Origin: Flavobacterium araucananum
GTDB taxonomy: Bacteria; Bacteroidota; Bacteroidia; Flavobacteriales; Flavobacteriaceae
NCBI RefSeq assembly: GCF_002222055.1
Contig: NZ_MUGS01000005.1
Location: forward strand, 125,319 to 189,318
Direction: 5' to 3'
DNA length: 64,000 nt
Notes under the pieces: model-generated
Told to the model about the DNA's origin: nothing
The model's input: the letters and a program-made list of their open reading frames with translations, nothing else
Databases searched by the model: none
Shown: positions 29,163 through 37,806 of the stretch, in pieces
Layout of the letters: each line of letters begins with the position of its first letter
Position numbering within the stretch: the first letter of the stretch is position 1
Position numbers and translations under genes: made by a program

Positions 29163-30170
29163 ATGGAAACAAACAATTCAATCATACATGTAATTTTGAC
29201 AGGAGGAGTGGGAAGCAGATTGTGGCCGCTCTCAAGAAAAAGTCAACCTAAACAATATCTGGAGATATTTGAAAACAAATCTTTATTCGAAATGACGGTT
29301 GATCGTAACAGTCATTTAGCGAATAAAGTGATGGTAGTTGGTAATGTTGATAACCATCATCTAAGTGGAAAAGTGATGGATAAAACCCAAACTTCATACA
29401 TAAATATAGTTGAGGCTACCCCCCGTAATACTGCAGCTGCTATTGCTTTTGCTGCATTTGCGTCTAGCCCTAATGATATATTAATTGTAACACCCTCGGA
29501 TCATATTATTAGTAAAATGGAGGAATACAATAAAGCGATTGATGAAGCGATTTCAAAAGCGCAAGATGGATTTATTGTTACATTCGGAATTATTCCAACC
29601 AAACCAGAGACCGGATATGGTTATATAGAGTCAAAAGGCGATAAGGTGATATCATTTCGAGAAAAACCTAATGAGACTACAGCGAAAGAGTTTATTGCAA
29701 AAGGAAATTTTTTATGGAATAGTGGTATGTTTTGTTTTAAGGCAAGTGTTTTATTGGAGGAGTTAAAACAATTTCAACCGGATGTTTATGAAAAATCTAA
29801 AGCTGTTTGGGAAGCAAGTAAAAATGGTTTTCTAGATTTTGACTTATCATTAGAAATTCCATCAATCAGCATTGACTACGCGGTAATGGAACGTAGTAAA
29901 AAAATAAAGGTAGTTCCTGCTGCTTTTTCATGGTCAGATTTAGGATCATTTGAATCCGTGTATGATTATTTAGTTTCAAAAAATCATCCAATTGACAAAA
30001 ATGGTAATATGGTTATTGGTTCAGGTAAACATACAACCTTTCTAGGTCTAAAAAACACTATTTTTGTTTATACTGATACCGCAAATCTAATTTTGCAAAA
30101 AGAAAATTCACAAGATGTAAAGGATATATACAGTGAGTTGGAAAAGATAAATTCTGATTTATTAAATTAA
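29163..30170 (+). CDS. manC: Mannose-1-phosphate guanylyltransferase, single-domain
   Basis: ManC forms GDP-mannose, the precursor for the Gmd pathway at 53348. The 335-residue product has the signature LTGGVGSRLWPLSRKSQPKQYLE near residues 12-34, EATPRNTAAAIAFAA near 84-98 and FREKPNE near 158. It lacks the C-terminal phosphomannose isomerase cupin of the 470-residue two-domain enzymes. No phosphomannomutase gene is present in the window, so ManB must be encoded elsewhere. The stop is 12 bases before the rmlB ATG. Confidence 0.92.
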   Translation: METNNSIIHVILTGGVGSRLWPLSRKSQPKQYLEIFENKSLFEMTVDRNSHLANKVMVVGNVDNHHLSGKVMDKTQTSYINIVEATPRNTAAAIAFAAFASSPNDILIVTPSDHIISKMEEYNKAIDEAISKAQDGFIVTFGIIPTKPETGYGYIESKGDKVISFREKPNETTAKEFIAKGNFLWNSGMFCFKASVLLEELKQFQPDVYEKSKAVWEASKNGFLDFDLSLEIPSISIDYAVMERSKKIKVVPAAFSWSDLGSFESVYDYLVSKNHPIDKNGNMVIGSGKHTTFLGLKNTIFVYTDTANLILQKENSQDVKDIYSELEKINSDLLN

Positions 30171-30182
30171 TTGAAATTTAAA

Positions 30183-31229
30183 ATGAAAAAAATTCTTATT
30201 ACTGGTGGAGCTGGTTTTATTGGATCTCATGTTGTGAGACGTTTTGTGAATAAATATCCTGAATATCAAATATTTAATTTAGATGCCTTGACATACGCAG
30301 GAAATTTAGAAAACATTAAGGATATTGAGAATCAATCTAACTACACATTTGTAAAAGGTGATATTGTTGATGAAGCTTTTATAAATGAACTTTTCTCGTT
30401 ACATAATTTTGATGGGGTTTTGCATTTAGCTGCAGAATCTCATGTTGACCGCTCTATTGAAGATCCGTTATCATTTGTAAAAACAAATGTAATTGGCACA
30501 ATGAACTTATTAAATGCGGCTAAAAATCAGTGGAAAGAAAATTTCGAGGATAAACGCTTTTATCACATTAGTACTGATGAAGTTTATGGTTCTCTTGGAT
30601 CAGAAGGTCTTTTTACAGAAACTACTTCTTATGATCCTAATTCACCATATTCAGCTTCTAAAGCAAGTTCAGATCATTTTGTAAGAGCTTATGGTGAAAC
30701 TTATGGTTTACCATATGTTTTAACAAACTGTTCTAATAATTATGGATCGTATCATTTTCCAGAAAAATTAATTCCTCTTTTTATTAATAATATAATCAAT
30801 AATAAGCCATTACCAGTTTATGGAGATGGGAATTATACACGGGATTGGCTTTTTGTAGAAGATCATGCTATTGCAATTGATTTGGTTTTTCATGAAGGAA
30901 AAAATCATGAAACGTATAATATTGGTGGTTTTAACGAATGGAAAAATATTGACTTGGTAAAGCTGTTATGTAAAATCATGGATCAGAAATTAAAAAGAGT
31001 TGAAGGGACTTCGCAAGAGTTGATTACTTATGTAAAAGACAGACCTGGTCACGATTTGCGTTATGCTATTGATGCTTCTAAAATTAATAAAGAATTGGGT
31101 TGGAAGCCTTCTGTTACTTTTGAAGAAGGCTTAGAAAAAACAATCAATTGGTATCTGAATAATGAAGAATGGTTACAAAACGTAACTTCGGGTTCTTATA
31201 AAGATTACTATCAAAAACAATATTCATAA
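30183..31229 (+). CDS. rmlB: dTDP-glucose 4,6-dehydratase
   Basis: RmlB makes dTDP-4-keto-6-deoxyglucose, here most likely for L-rhamnose. The 348-residue product has ILITGGAGFIGSHVVRRF, AAESHVDRSIEDPLSFVKTN, the catalytic HISTDEVYGSLG and PYSASKASSDH, then PEKLIPLFI and YGDGNYTRDWLFVEDH, all standard. A TTG at 30171 would add four residues; the ATG at 30183 starts the conserved sequence and is preferred. The other rml genes lie 28 kb downstream at 59355-61716, so the pathway is split within the locus. Confidence 0.96.
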   Translation: MKKILITGGAGFIGSHVVRRFVNKYPEYQIFNLDALTYAGNLENIKDIENQSNYTFVKGDIVDEAFINELFSLHNFDGVLHLAAESHVDRSIEDPLSFVKTNVIGTMNLLNAAKNQWKENFEDKRFYHISTDEVYGSLGSEGLFTETTSYDPNSPYSASKASSDHFVRAYGETYGLPYVLTNCSNNYGSYHFPEKLIPLFINNIINNKPLPVYGDGNYTRDWLFVEDHAIAIDLVFHEGKNHETYNIGGFNEWKNIDLVKLLCKIMDQKLKRVEGTSQELITYVKDRPGHDLRYAIDASKINKELGWKPSVTFEEGLEKTINWYLNNEEWLQNVTSGSYKDYYQKQYS

Positions 31230-31281
31230 ACAAAAACAATATTTCTTTTAAACCAAACTTAAGGTTAATTATAATTCAAAT

Positions 31282-33789
31282 ATGAAAAAGGTAATATACG
31301 TTCTTACTCTGCTTTTTATGTTGCTAATTTCTTTTAGCGCAAGTGCTCAGGATATAATAAAGTCTAAAGATTTAAGTACTGTAAAGGTTGATTATTTAAC
31401 AGACGACGAAATAGCGAAAGTAGTTGCTCAATTAAAAAATAATAGCGCAACTATTGATGATGTAGAGTCTATGGCCTTGTCAAAGGGCATGAGTCAAAAT
31501 GAATTCAATAAGTTAAAAACTCGAGTAAAAGAGTATGAGAAAAAAAACTCAAAAGATAAAGACAAAGATAAAAAAGATAAGGATAAAGATAAAAATAAAA
31601 AGAAAGACGATAAATTAAAAGATTTAGATGAGGATTCTGAGTTTGGAAGAAAACAGGAAAAAATCAAAAATGAAAAAATAAAGGATTCATTAAACGCTTT
31701 AATTTTTGGATCTGAATTGTTCGATAATCCTACTTTGACTTTTGAACCCGATTTAAAAATGGCAACGCCGGTAAATTATATCTTAGGATCTGGGGATAAG
31801 TTGGAGATAAGTATTTATGGTATTCAACAATTTGACGATACTGTTCCTGTTAATTTTGAGGGTAAAATTACAATTGAAAATGTTGGACAAATAGCAGTTG
31901 CAGGAATGACAATCGAAGCTGCTACGCAAAAAATAAAAGCTGCAATTGCAAGAGTTTATAGTACCGTTAGATCAGGACAATCCAAGGTTAGTGTTAGTTT
32001 AAGTGATATTAGAACGATAAAAGTAACAATTGTAGGAGGGAAACAGCCTGGTAATTATTCTATTTCTTCTCTGGCTTCTGTTTATAACGCGTTGCATTTG
32101 GCGGGTGGACCTGGTAAAAATGGTAGTTATAGAAATATTGAATTAATCCGAAATAACAAAGTATTTAAAAATATTGATATCTATAAATTTTTAGTTAAAG
32201 GAGATCAATCTGACAATGTAAATTTAAGAGATAACGATGTAATCAGAATTCCGGCATATAGTCAACGAGTTGTGGTAGAAGGAGAAGTTAAACGTCCAGG
32301 AATTTTCGAAATGAAAAAAGGCGAGACATTTGCAGATTTATTATCTTTTGCTTCAGGATTTAATGAGTTTGCCTATACAGCATCTGTTAATGTAATGCAA
32401 AAAACAGGAAAAGAATTTAAAATACATGACATAAATGAAAGTGAATATAATTCTTATTTACCACAGTCTGGTGATGATTTCAGGGTTACAAAAATTCTAA
32501 ATAGATTTGAAAATCGTATTAAAATAGAAGGCGCTGTTTTTAGACCAGATTATTACTCTTACAGTGAAGGAATGAGAATTTCAGATCTTATCACCAGATC
32601 AGAAGGACTTAAAGAAGATGCCTACACAAAAAGAGCAAGAATTATTCGTCTAAAAACTGATTTAACCACGGAAATTGTAAATGTAGATTTAAGTAGTGCT
32701 ATGTCAGGTGATTTGAATGCTGACGTAGAGTTAAAAAGAGAAGATATTGTTACTGTTTATTCTATTTTGGATTTTAGAGAAGAATATAAAATAACAATTG
32801 ACGGAGAAGTTAAAAATCCAGGGGAATACGAGTATTTTGAAAATCTAACTTTAAATGACTTAGTTGTCCAAGTTGGCGGTTTAACAGGCTCAGCATCTAA
32901 GAGGGTTGAAGTTGCAAGAATGGTAAAATCTGATGTAATAGATGATTCGGATCCTAAACGCGTTGAATTAGTAGAACTCGAAATTACTGCCGACAATAAT
33001 GAACAAATTAAGAATTTTGTACTAAAACCATTTGATGTTATTAATATTCGTAAAATGGCAGTATACGAAAAGCCAGAAATGGTTAAAGTTAGTGGTGCTG
33101 TTACTTATCCTGGGAAATATGTTCTGGCGAATAAAAAAGAGACAGTTTATAATGTTGTTATGAGAGCGGGAGGATTAACATCTATTGCGAACTTAGATGG
33201 TATGAAAATTAAAAGACCAATTAAGGAAGAGCAAATTGAGCAATTAGAAAGTGTAAATCTTAATCTTGATAAAAAGCTAACAACAGAAGAAGAATCAAAA
33301 TTAAAACAAAAAGATACTCTTAATTCTAAATTGTCAAAAAAACTGAGAGACGAATTAAAATTTGCTACCATTCCTGTTAACTGGGAAAAAATTGTAAAAG
33401 ATAAAAATCATTATTCTAATGTTACTTTGTTTCCAGGAGATGAAATTGAAGTTGCGATATATAATGAAGGAGTAAAAGTAACCGGAAATGTTTTGCTAAC
33501 CTCTGAAATTCCTTACAGAAATGGAAAAGGTTTTAAGTATTACATAAATGCGGTCGGAGGTGTTGATTACAAAGGATGGAAGAAAAAAGCATATATTATT
33601 TATCCAAATGGGAAGGCCTCTGTAACAGGTTCGTTTTTGTTTTTTAGGTCTTATCCAAAAGTGACTCCGGATTCTCAAATAGTAGTTCCCGAGAAACCTG
33701 AAATGAAGCGTATGAGTGCTGGAGAATGGGCTGGTATTGGAAGTGTGCTTGCTAGTTTAGCTTTATTAATTGTTACTGCTTTTAAATAA
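31282..33789 (+). CDS. Large multi-SLBB outer-membrane export protein (OPX type)
   Basis: The 835-residue product starts with a Sec signal peptide (hydrophobic residues 6-20, cleavage likely after SASA). Residues about 86-115 are almost only Lys, Asp and Asn, a charged linker. A Poly_export domain follows near 160-245 (NYILGSGDKLEISIYGIQQ), then at least four SLBB-type repeats (for example GGKQPGNYSISSLASVYNAL, EGEVKRPGIFEM, DGEVKNPGEYEY, SGAVTYPGKYVLA). A C-terminal hydrophobic helix (about 815-833) ends it. It is the second OPX protein of the locus and precedes a kinase-less chain-length protein. Confidence 0.88.
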   Translation: MKKVIYVLTLLFMLLISFSASAQDIIKSKDLSTVKVDYLTDDEIAKVVAQLKNNSATIDDVESMALSKGMSQNEFNKLKTRVKEYEKKNSKDKDKDKKDKDKDKNKKKDDKLKDLDEDSEFGRKQEKIKNEKIKDSLNALIFGSELFDNPTLTFEPDLKMATPVNYILGSGDKLEISIYGIQQFDDTVPVNFEGKITIENVGQIAVAGMTIEAATQKIKAAIARVYSTVRSGQSKVSVSLSDIRTIKVTIVGGKQPGNYSISSLASVYNALHLAGGPGKNGSYRNIELIRNNKVFKNIDIYKFLVKGDQSDNVNLRDNDVIRIPAYSQRVVVEGEVKRPGIFEMKKGETFADLLSFASGFNEFAYTASVNVMQKTGKEFKIHDINESEYNSYLPQSGDDFRVTKILNRFENRIKIEGAVFRPDYYSYSEGMRISDLITRSEGLKEDAYTKRARIIRLKTDLTTEIVNVDLSSAMSGDLNADVELKREDIVTVYSILDFREEYKITIDGEVKNPGEYEYFENLTLNDLVVQVGGLTGSASKRVEVARMVKSDVIDDSDPKRVELVELEITADNNEQIKNFVLKPFDVINIRKMAVYEKPEMVKVSGAVTYPGKYVLANKKETVYNVVMRAGGLTSIANLDGMKIKRPIKEEQIEQLESVNLNLDKKLTTEEESKLKQKDTLNSKLSKKLRDELKFATIPVNWEKIVKDKNHYSNVTLFPGDEIEVAIYNEGVKVTGNVLLTSEIPYRNGKGFKYYINAVGGVDYKGWKKKAYIIYPNGKASVTGSFLFFRSYPKVTPDSQIVVPEKPEMKRMSAGEWAGIGSVLASLALLIVTAFK

Positions 33790-33798
33790 ATTATTTTA

Positions 33799-34875
33799 AT
33801 GGAGAATATGACACCTATTGAAAACGATGAAATATCGTTAAAAGAATTAATCTATAAAGCAAAAGAATGGTATCAGTATTTGCTTTCTCAATGGAAAATC
33901 ATTGTCTTAGCTGGAATAATCGGGGCTAGTTTAGGATTGACTTATTCTTTTATAAAGAAGCCAATTTATACTGCGACTTTATCTTTTGCTCTAGAAGAAG
34001 ATAAATCTTCAGGTGGAGGTCTGGGTAGTGCATTAGGTTTAGCAGGTTCCCTAGGTTTAGATTTGGGCGGCGGTGGCGGAAGTATTTTTACAGGTTCTAA
34101 TTTAACAGAATTATTTAAATCTCGAAAAATGGTAGAACAGACTTTATTGACTCCTGTTGATTATAATGGGAAAACAATTTCTTTAGTCGAAATGTATATT
34201 CAGATTAACGAATTAAGTAAAGGATGGAAAGATAATTCTAAGCTTGAAAATATTAAGTTTTTACCTAATGTAAATCGTGAAAAATTTACTCGAGTTCATG
34301 ATAGTATTCTAGGGTCGATTTATCAAAACTTATCTAAAGGAGCTCTGTCAGTTGGTCAAAAAGATAAGAAAATAGCAATCATTAATATAGATATGTCTTC
34401 TACTAATGAATTATTTGCTAAATATTTTTGCGAAGCACTTGCTAAAAATGTATCTGATTTTTACATTTACACAAAAAGCAAAAAAGCAAGGACAAATATG
34501 TTGGTTTTAGAAAGACAAACCGATTCTATTCGTCGTGAACTTAATGGTGCAATTACTGGAGTAGCGGTTGCTAATGATAATACTTTTAATTTAAATCCTG
34601 CACTTAATGTGCGTCGTACTCCTTCAGCAAGAAAGCAAGTAGATGTACAAGCGAATACAGCTATATTAACAGAGTTAGTTAAGCAATCGGAACTTGCAAA
34701 AGTAACCTTACGTAAAGAAACTCCACTAATTCAGGTAATCGACACACCAATTTTACCTTTAGTTAAAGAACGCTTTGGAAAACTTAAAGGTTTGGCAATT
34801 GGAGGTTTTTTAGGGGGTTTTTTGATCGTTTTCGTCTTAATTTTCCGAAAATTATTAAAGCAGTTACTACAGTAA
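33799..34875 (+). CDS. Wzz-type chain-length determinant without kinase
   Basis: This 358-residue inner-membrane protein belongs to the polysaccharide co-polymerase group. It has TM1 near residues 34-53 (IIVLAGIIGASLGLTYSFI), a periplasmic domain with a Gly/Leu-rich patch near 72-100 (GGGLGSALGLAGSLGLDLGG), and TM2 near 329-348. No Walker motifs or Tyr tail follow, so it cannot autophosphorylate like the Wzc at 22132. It lies 9 bases after the large OPX gene and probably forms its partner. Confidence 0.85.
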   Translation: MENMTPIENDEISLKELIYKAKEWYQYLLSQWKIIVLAGIIGASLGLTYSFIKKPIYTATLSFALEEDKSSGGGLGSALGLAGSLGLDLGGGGGSIFTGSNLTELFKSRKMVEQTLLTPVDYNGKTISLVEMYIQINELSKGWKDNSKLENIKFLPNVNREKFTRVHDSILGSIYQNLSKGALSVGQKDKKIAIINIDMSSTNELFAKYFCEALAKNVSDFYIYTKSKKARTNMLVLERQTDSIRRELNGAITGVAVANDNTFNLNPALNVRRTPSARKQVDVQANTAILTELVKQSELAKVTLRKETPLIQVIDTPILPLVKERFGKLKGLAIGGFLGGFLIVFVLIFRKLLKQLLQ

Positions 34876-34895
34876 GTTTATTATTTTGAGAATAA

Positions 34896-35924
34896 ATGAA
34901 AAATTATACTTTAAGGGTTCAGGAAGTTCGTAGAGAAACGGCTGACACTGTAACTTTATGTTTTAAACAACCAGGTCTTAAAAAAATTAAGTATTTGGCA
35001 GGTCAATATTTAACACTTCAATTTAGAATAAATGGTCGAAGGTATATTAGACCATATTCATTCTCATCGGCACCTATAATTGATGCTACACTCAATGTGA
35101 CAATTAAACGCGTACCAGGTGGTATAGTTTCAAATTACATTAATGATACTATAAAAGTGGATGATGTAATTGAAGTTCAGGAACCCTTTGGAGATTTTAT
35201 ATATGAATCAAATGAATCAAATGAATCAATCATTTTTTGGGGCGTCGGTAGCGGGATAACTCCTCTTTTTTCAATAATTAAAGATTTATTAAATAATAAA
35301 CCTTTAATTCATATCTATCTGGTTTATGGTAATAAATCTAATTCATCTGTAATTTTTAAAGATCAATTAGATCAATTGAAATCAATATATCCTAATCGAT
35401 TTAAAATTTATAATTTTTACTCAAGAGAAGAATTCTTTGAGGAAGATTCTCATAATTATCAGGGTAGAATTGATTCCAATTTTGTAGAAAATTTAGTAAA
35501 TAATATCAACGGTCCAATTCGACACTATATATGTGGCCCTATTGGTCTTAAAAATATTGTGAAAGAGGCATTAATAAGTCTTGGACAAAATTTACATAAT
35601 GTTCACTCAGAAGATTTTGAATTAATTAAGAATCCAGAAGATTTTAAAGATATTAAAAATCAAGAAGTCTTTTTAAATTTCCAAGGAATTAAAAATAAGA
35701 TAGTTATCAATAGCGGTAATTCTATATTAGAAGAAGCTTTGGAAGCAGGATTAGAATTGCCTTATTCCTGCCAAACAGGAAATTGCAGTACCTGTAAGGC
35801 AACTGTTAGATCTGGACAATTAAAGATGATTGGATTAGATAAGCCTAGAACGGATCTAAAAGAGAATGAATTCTTACTTTGCTGTAGCTATCCTTTGACT
35901 GATAATGTTTATATAGAAATATAA
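34896..35924 (+). CDS. FAD/NAD reductase with C-terminal 2Fe-2S domain; candidate E3 of CDP-sugar 3-deoxygenation
   Basis: The product (342 residues) carries a ferredoxin-reductase FAD domain (residues about 1-100, with RRYIRPYSFSSAPI), an NAD-binding domain (110-230, GVGSGITPLFSIIKDLL; YICGPIGLKN) and a plant-type 2Fe-2S domain (260-342, CQTGNCSTC and a fourth Cys in LLCCSYP). In this position it should pass electrons to RfbH in the 3-deoxygenation of CDP-4-keto-6-deoxyglucose. Classical E3 (AscD/DdhD) has the ferredoxin domain first; here it is last, as in PaaE-like reductases. Between FAD and NAD domains lies a triple 9-base repeat. Gene context, more than sequence, supports the role. Confidence 0.78.
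   Translation: MKNYTLRVQEVRRETADTVTLCFKQPGLKKIKYLAGQYLTLQFRINGRRYIRPYSFSSAPIIDATLNVTIKRVPGGIVSNYINDTIKVDDVIEVQEPFGDFIYESNESNESIIFWGVGSGITPLFSIIKDLLNNKPLIHIYLVYGNKSNSSVIFKDQLDQLKSIYPNRFKIYNFYSREEFFEEDSHNYQGRIDSNFVENLVNNINGPIRHYICGPIGLKNIVKEALISLGQNLHNVHSEDFELIKNPEDFKDIKNQEVFLNFQGIKNKIVINSGNSILEEALEAGLELPYSCQTGNCSTCKATVRSGQLKMIGLDKPRTDLKENEFLLCCSYPLTDNVYIEI
35203..35229 (+). repeat. Three tandem copies of ATGAATCAA within the reductase gene
   Basis: Three exact 9-base units fill 35203-35229 and encode the SNESNES repeat between the FAD and NAD domains. Copy change keeps the frame, so it would lengthen or shorten a linker only. Confidence 0.85.
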
Positions 35925-35944
35925 AATAAAAAAAATATAATAAA

Positions 35945-36721
35945 ATGAAAGTAGTAATTTTTGCAGGTGGTTTTGGAACTCGCCTTATGGAAGAAACGGA
36001 GGCAAGACCTAAACCAATGGTAGAAATTGGTGGAAAACCTATTTTATGGCATATTTTAAAAATGTTTGAACAACATGGCTATAATGAGTTTGTTATATGT
36101 TTAGGTTATAAAGCTACTTATATAAAAGAATATTTCTATAATTATTATTTACATAATTCGGATGTAACTATTGAATTAGCAAATAATAACATAAATGTTC
36201 ATTACTCAGAAACAGAATCGTTTAAAGTAACTTTGATTGACACTGGATTATATACAAACACAGCTGGAAGACTTAAACGTATTCAAAAATACGTTAAGGA
36301 TGAGACTTTTATGCTTACCTATGGCGATGGTGTTGCTGATGTTGATTTAGCACAATTACTTAAATTTCATAAATCACATGGTAGACTGGCTACTTTAACA
36401 AGTGTACAGGTTCCTGGTCGTTTTGGCAATTTGGAAATTAATTCGCAAGGGGAAGTAGATAGTTTTGTAGAAAAACCAGCTGGTGATGGAATGTGGATCA
36501 ATGGAGGTTTTTTTGTTTTAGAACCGGGGATATTTAAATATCTTGAAGGAGATGTTGAAGATGTTCAATGGGAAAAAGAACCTCTAGGAGCGATTGCTCA
36601 AGATCAACAACTAGCAGCTTACAAGCATGATGGATTTTGGAAGTGTATGGATGCTTTAAGAGATAGAGTTGAATTAGAAGCAATGTGGAGTTCAGGAAAT
36701 GCAAAGTGGAAAACATGGTAG
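35945..36721 (+). CDS. rfbF: Glucose-1-phosphate cytidylyltransferase
   Basis: RfbF makes CDP-glucose, the first step of CDP-dideoxyhexose synthesis. The 258-residue product has FAGGFGTRLMEETEARPKPM near residues 5-24, GGKPILWHILKMFEQHG and the later VEKPAGDGMWINGGFFVLEP, all typical of the family, and a normal length. Its final seven bases overlap the start of rfbG (36715), indicating coupled translation. Confidence 0.95.
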   Translation: MKVVIFAGGFGTRLMEETEARPKPMVEIGGKPILWHILKMFEQHGYNEFVICLGYKATYIKEYFYNYYLHNSDVTIELANNNINVHYSETESFKVTLIDTGLYTNTAGRLKRIQKYVKDETFMLTYGDGVADVDLAQLLKFHKSHGRLATLTSVQVPGRFGNLEINSQGEVDSFVEKPAGDGMWINGGFFVLEPGIFKYLEGDVEDVQWEKEPLGAIAQDQQLAAYKHDGFWKCMDALRDRVELEAMWSSGNAKWKTW

Positions 36722-37806
36722 ATTCGTTATTTCAAAAATTAAAGCAGTCTTACAGTGGAAAAAAAATTTTTCTAACAGGTCATACTGGATTTAAGGGTTC
36801 TTGGATGCTAAAAACACTGTCTCTGTTAGGGGCAGATATAAAAGGATATGCATTAGAACCAAATACTAAAGACGACTTATTTCATCTTATAGATGGAAAT
36901 TCGATTTGCGATTCAGTTATAGCTGATTTAACGGATAAAAAACGCTTAGAGAAAGAAATTCTTGATTTTCAGCCTGATTTCGTTTTTCATTTAGCAGCTC
37001 AGCCTTTAGTTCGATTATCGTATGATATTCCTGCGGAAACATTTGAAGTTAATGTTATTGGTACAGCGAATGTTCTTGATGGCATTCGTTTATTAAAAAA
37101 TAAATGTGAAGTAATACTTATCACTACAGATAAAGTGTATTATAATAATGAATGGGTTTATCCTTATCGTGAAAACGATAGATTAGGTGGATATGATCCC
37201 TACAGTGCTAGTAAAGCTTGTGCAGAATTATTAATCGATTCGTATCGTAATTCTTTTTTCAATGGTAAAACTTACAGTATCCATAAAAAAGCAATTGCCG
37301 TTGCAAGAGCCGGTAATGTAATTGGTGGTGGAGATTGGTCAAAAGACCGTTTAATTCCTGACATAGCAAAAGCATTTGCAGTTGAAAAACCAGTAGTTAT
37401 ACGAAATCCAAATTCAATAAGACCCTGGCAACATGTTTTAGAGCCAGTTATTGGATATTTGTTGTTAGGTGCTAATTTAGCTGAAAAACCGTTACTGTTT
37501 AATCAAGCCTATAATTTTGGACCTTATTTATCTGACGCATTATCAGTTAAAGAAATGTTAAAATTAGCAATTAACAGTTGGGGGAAAGGTGAATATATTA
37601 TTGAGAATGTTGAAAATCAACCACATGAAGCCGGGCTATTGAAATTGGATATAAGCAAATCAATTTCAGAGCTGAAATGGCAGCCAAAGATGAATGCAGA
37701 AAAAGCAGTAAGTATGACAATGGATTGGTATAGTGAATTTAATAATAATTTACATTCTATAAATTCTTATACAGAATCTCAAATTACTAGATTTATCAAT
37801 GCATAG
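36715..37806 (+). CDS. rfbG: CDP-glucose 4,6-dehydratase
   Basis: RfbG converts CDP-glucose to CDP-4-keto-6-deoxyglucose. The 363-residue SDR protein contains FLTGHTGFKGSWMLKTL near residues 20-36, FHLAAQPLVRLSYDIPAETFEVN, the catalytic TTDKVYYNNEW and PYSASKACAELL, and later NSIRPWQHVLEPVIGYL. A frame is open back to 36685 inside rfbF, but the ATG at 36715 gives the usual N-terminus and only a 7-base overlap. The last eight bases overlap the next gene. Confidence 0.94.
   Translation: MVDSLFQKLKQSYSGKKIFLTGHTGFKGSWMLKTLSLLGADIKGYALEPNTKDDLFHLIDGNSICDSVIADLTDKKRLEKEILDFQPDFVFHLAAQPLVRLSYDIPAETFEVNVIGTANVLDGIRLLKNKCEVILITTDKVYYNNEWVYPYRENDRLGGYDPYSASKACAELLIDSYRNSFFNGKTYSIHKKAIAVARAGNVIGGGDWSKDRLIPDIAKAFAVEKPVVIRNPNSIRPWQHVLEPVIGYLLLGANLAEKPLLFNQAYNFGPYLSDALSVKEMLKLAINSWGKGEYIIENVENQPHEAGLLKLDISKSISELKWQPKMNAEKAVSMTMDWYSEFNNNLHSINSYTESQITRFINA

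Noticed and set aside
36685..36714. Earlier start of rfbG inside rfbF
   Set aside because: Adds ten residues from the rfbF coding region in another frame; ATG 36715 gives the usual N-terminus and only a 7-base overlap.
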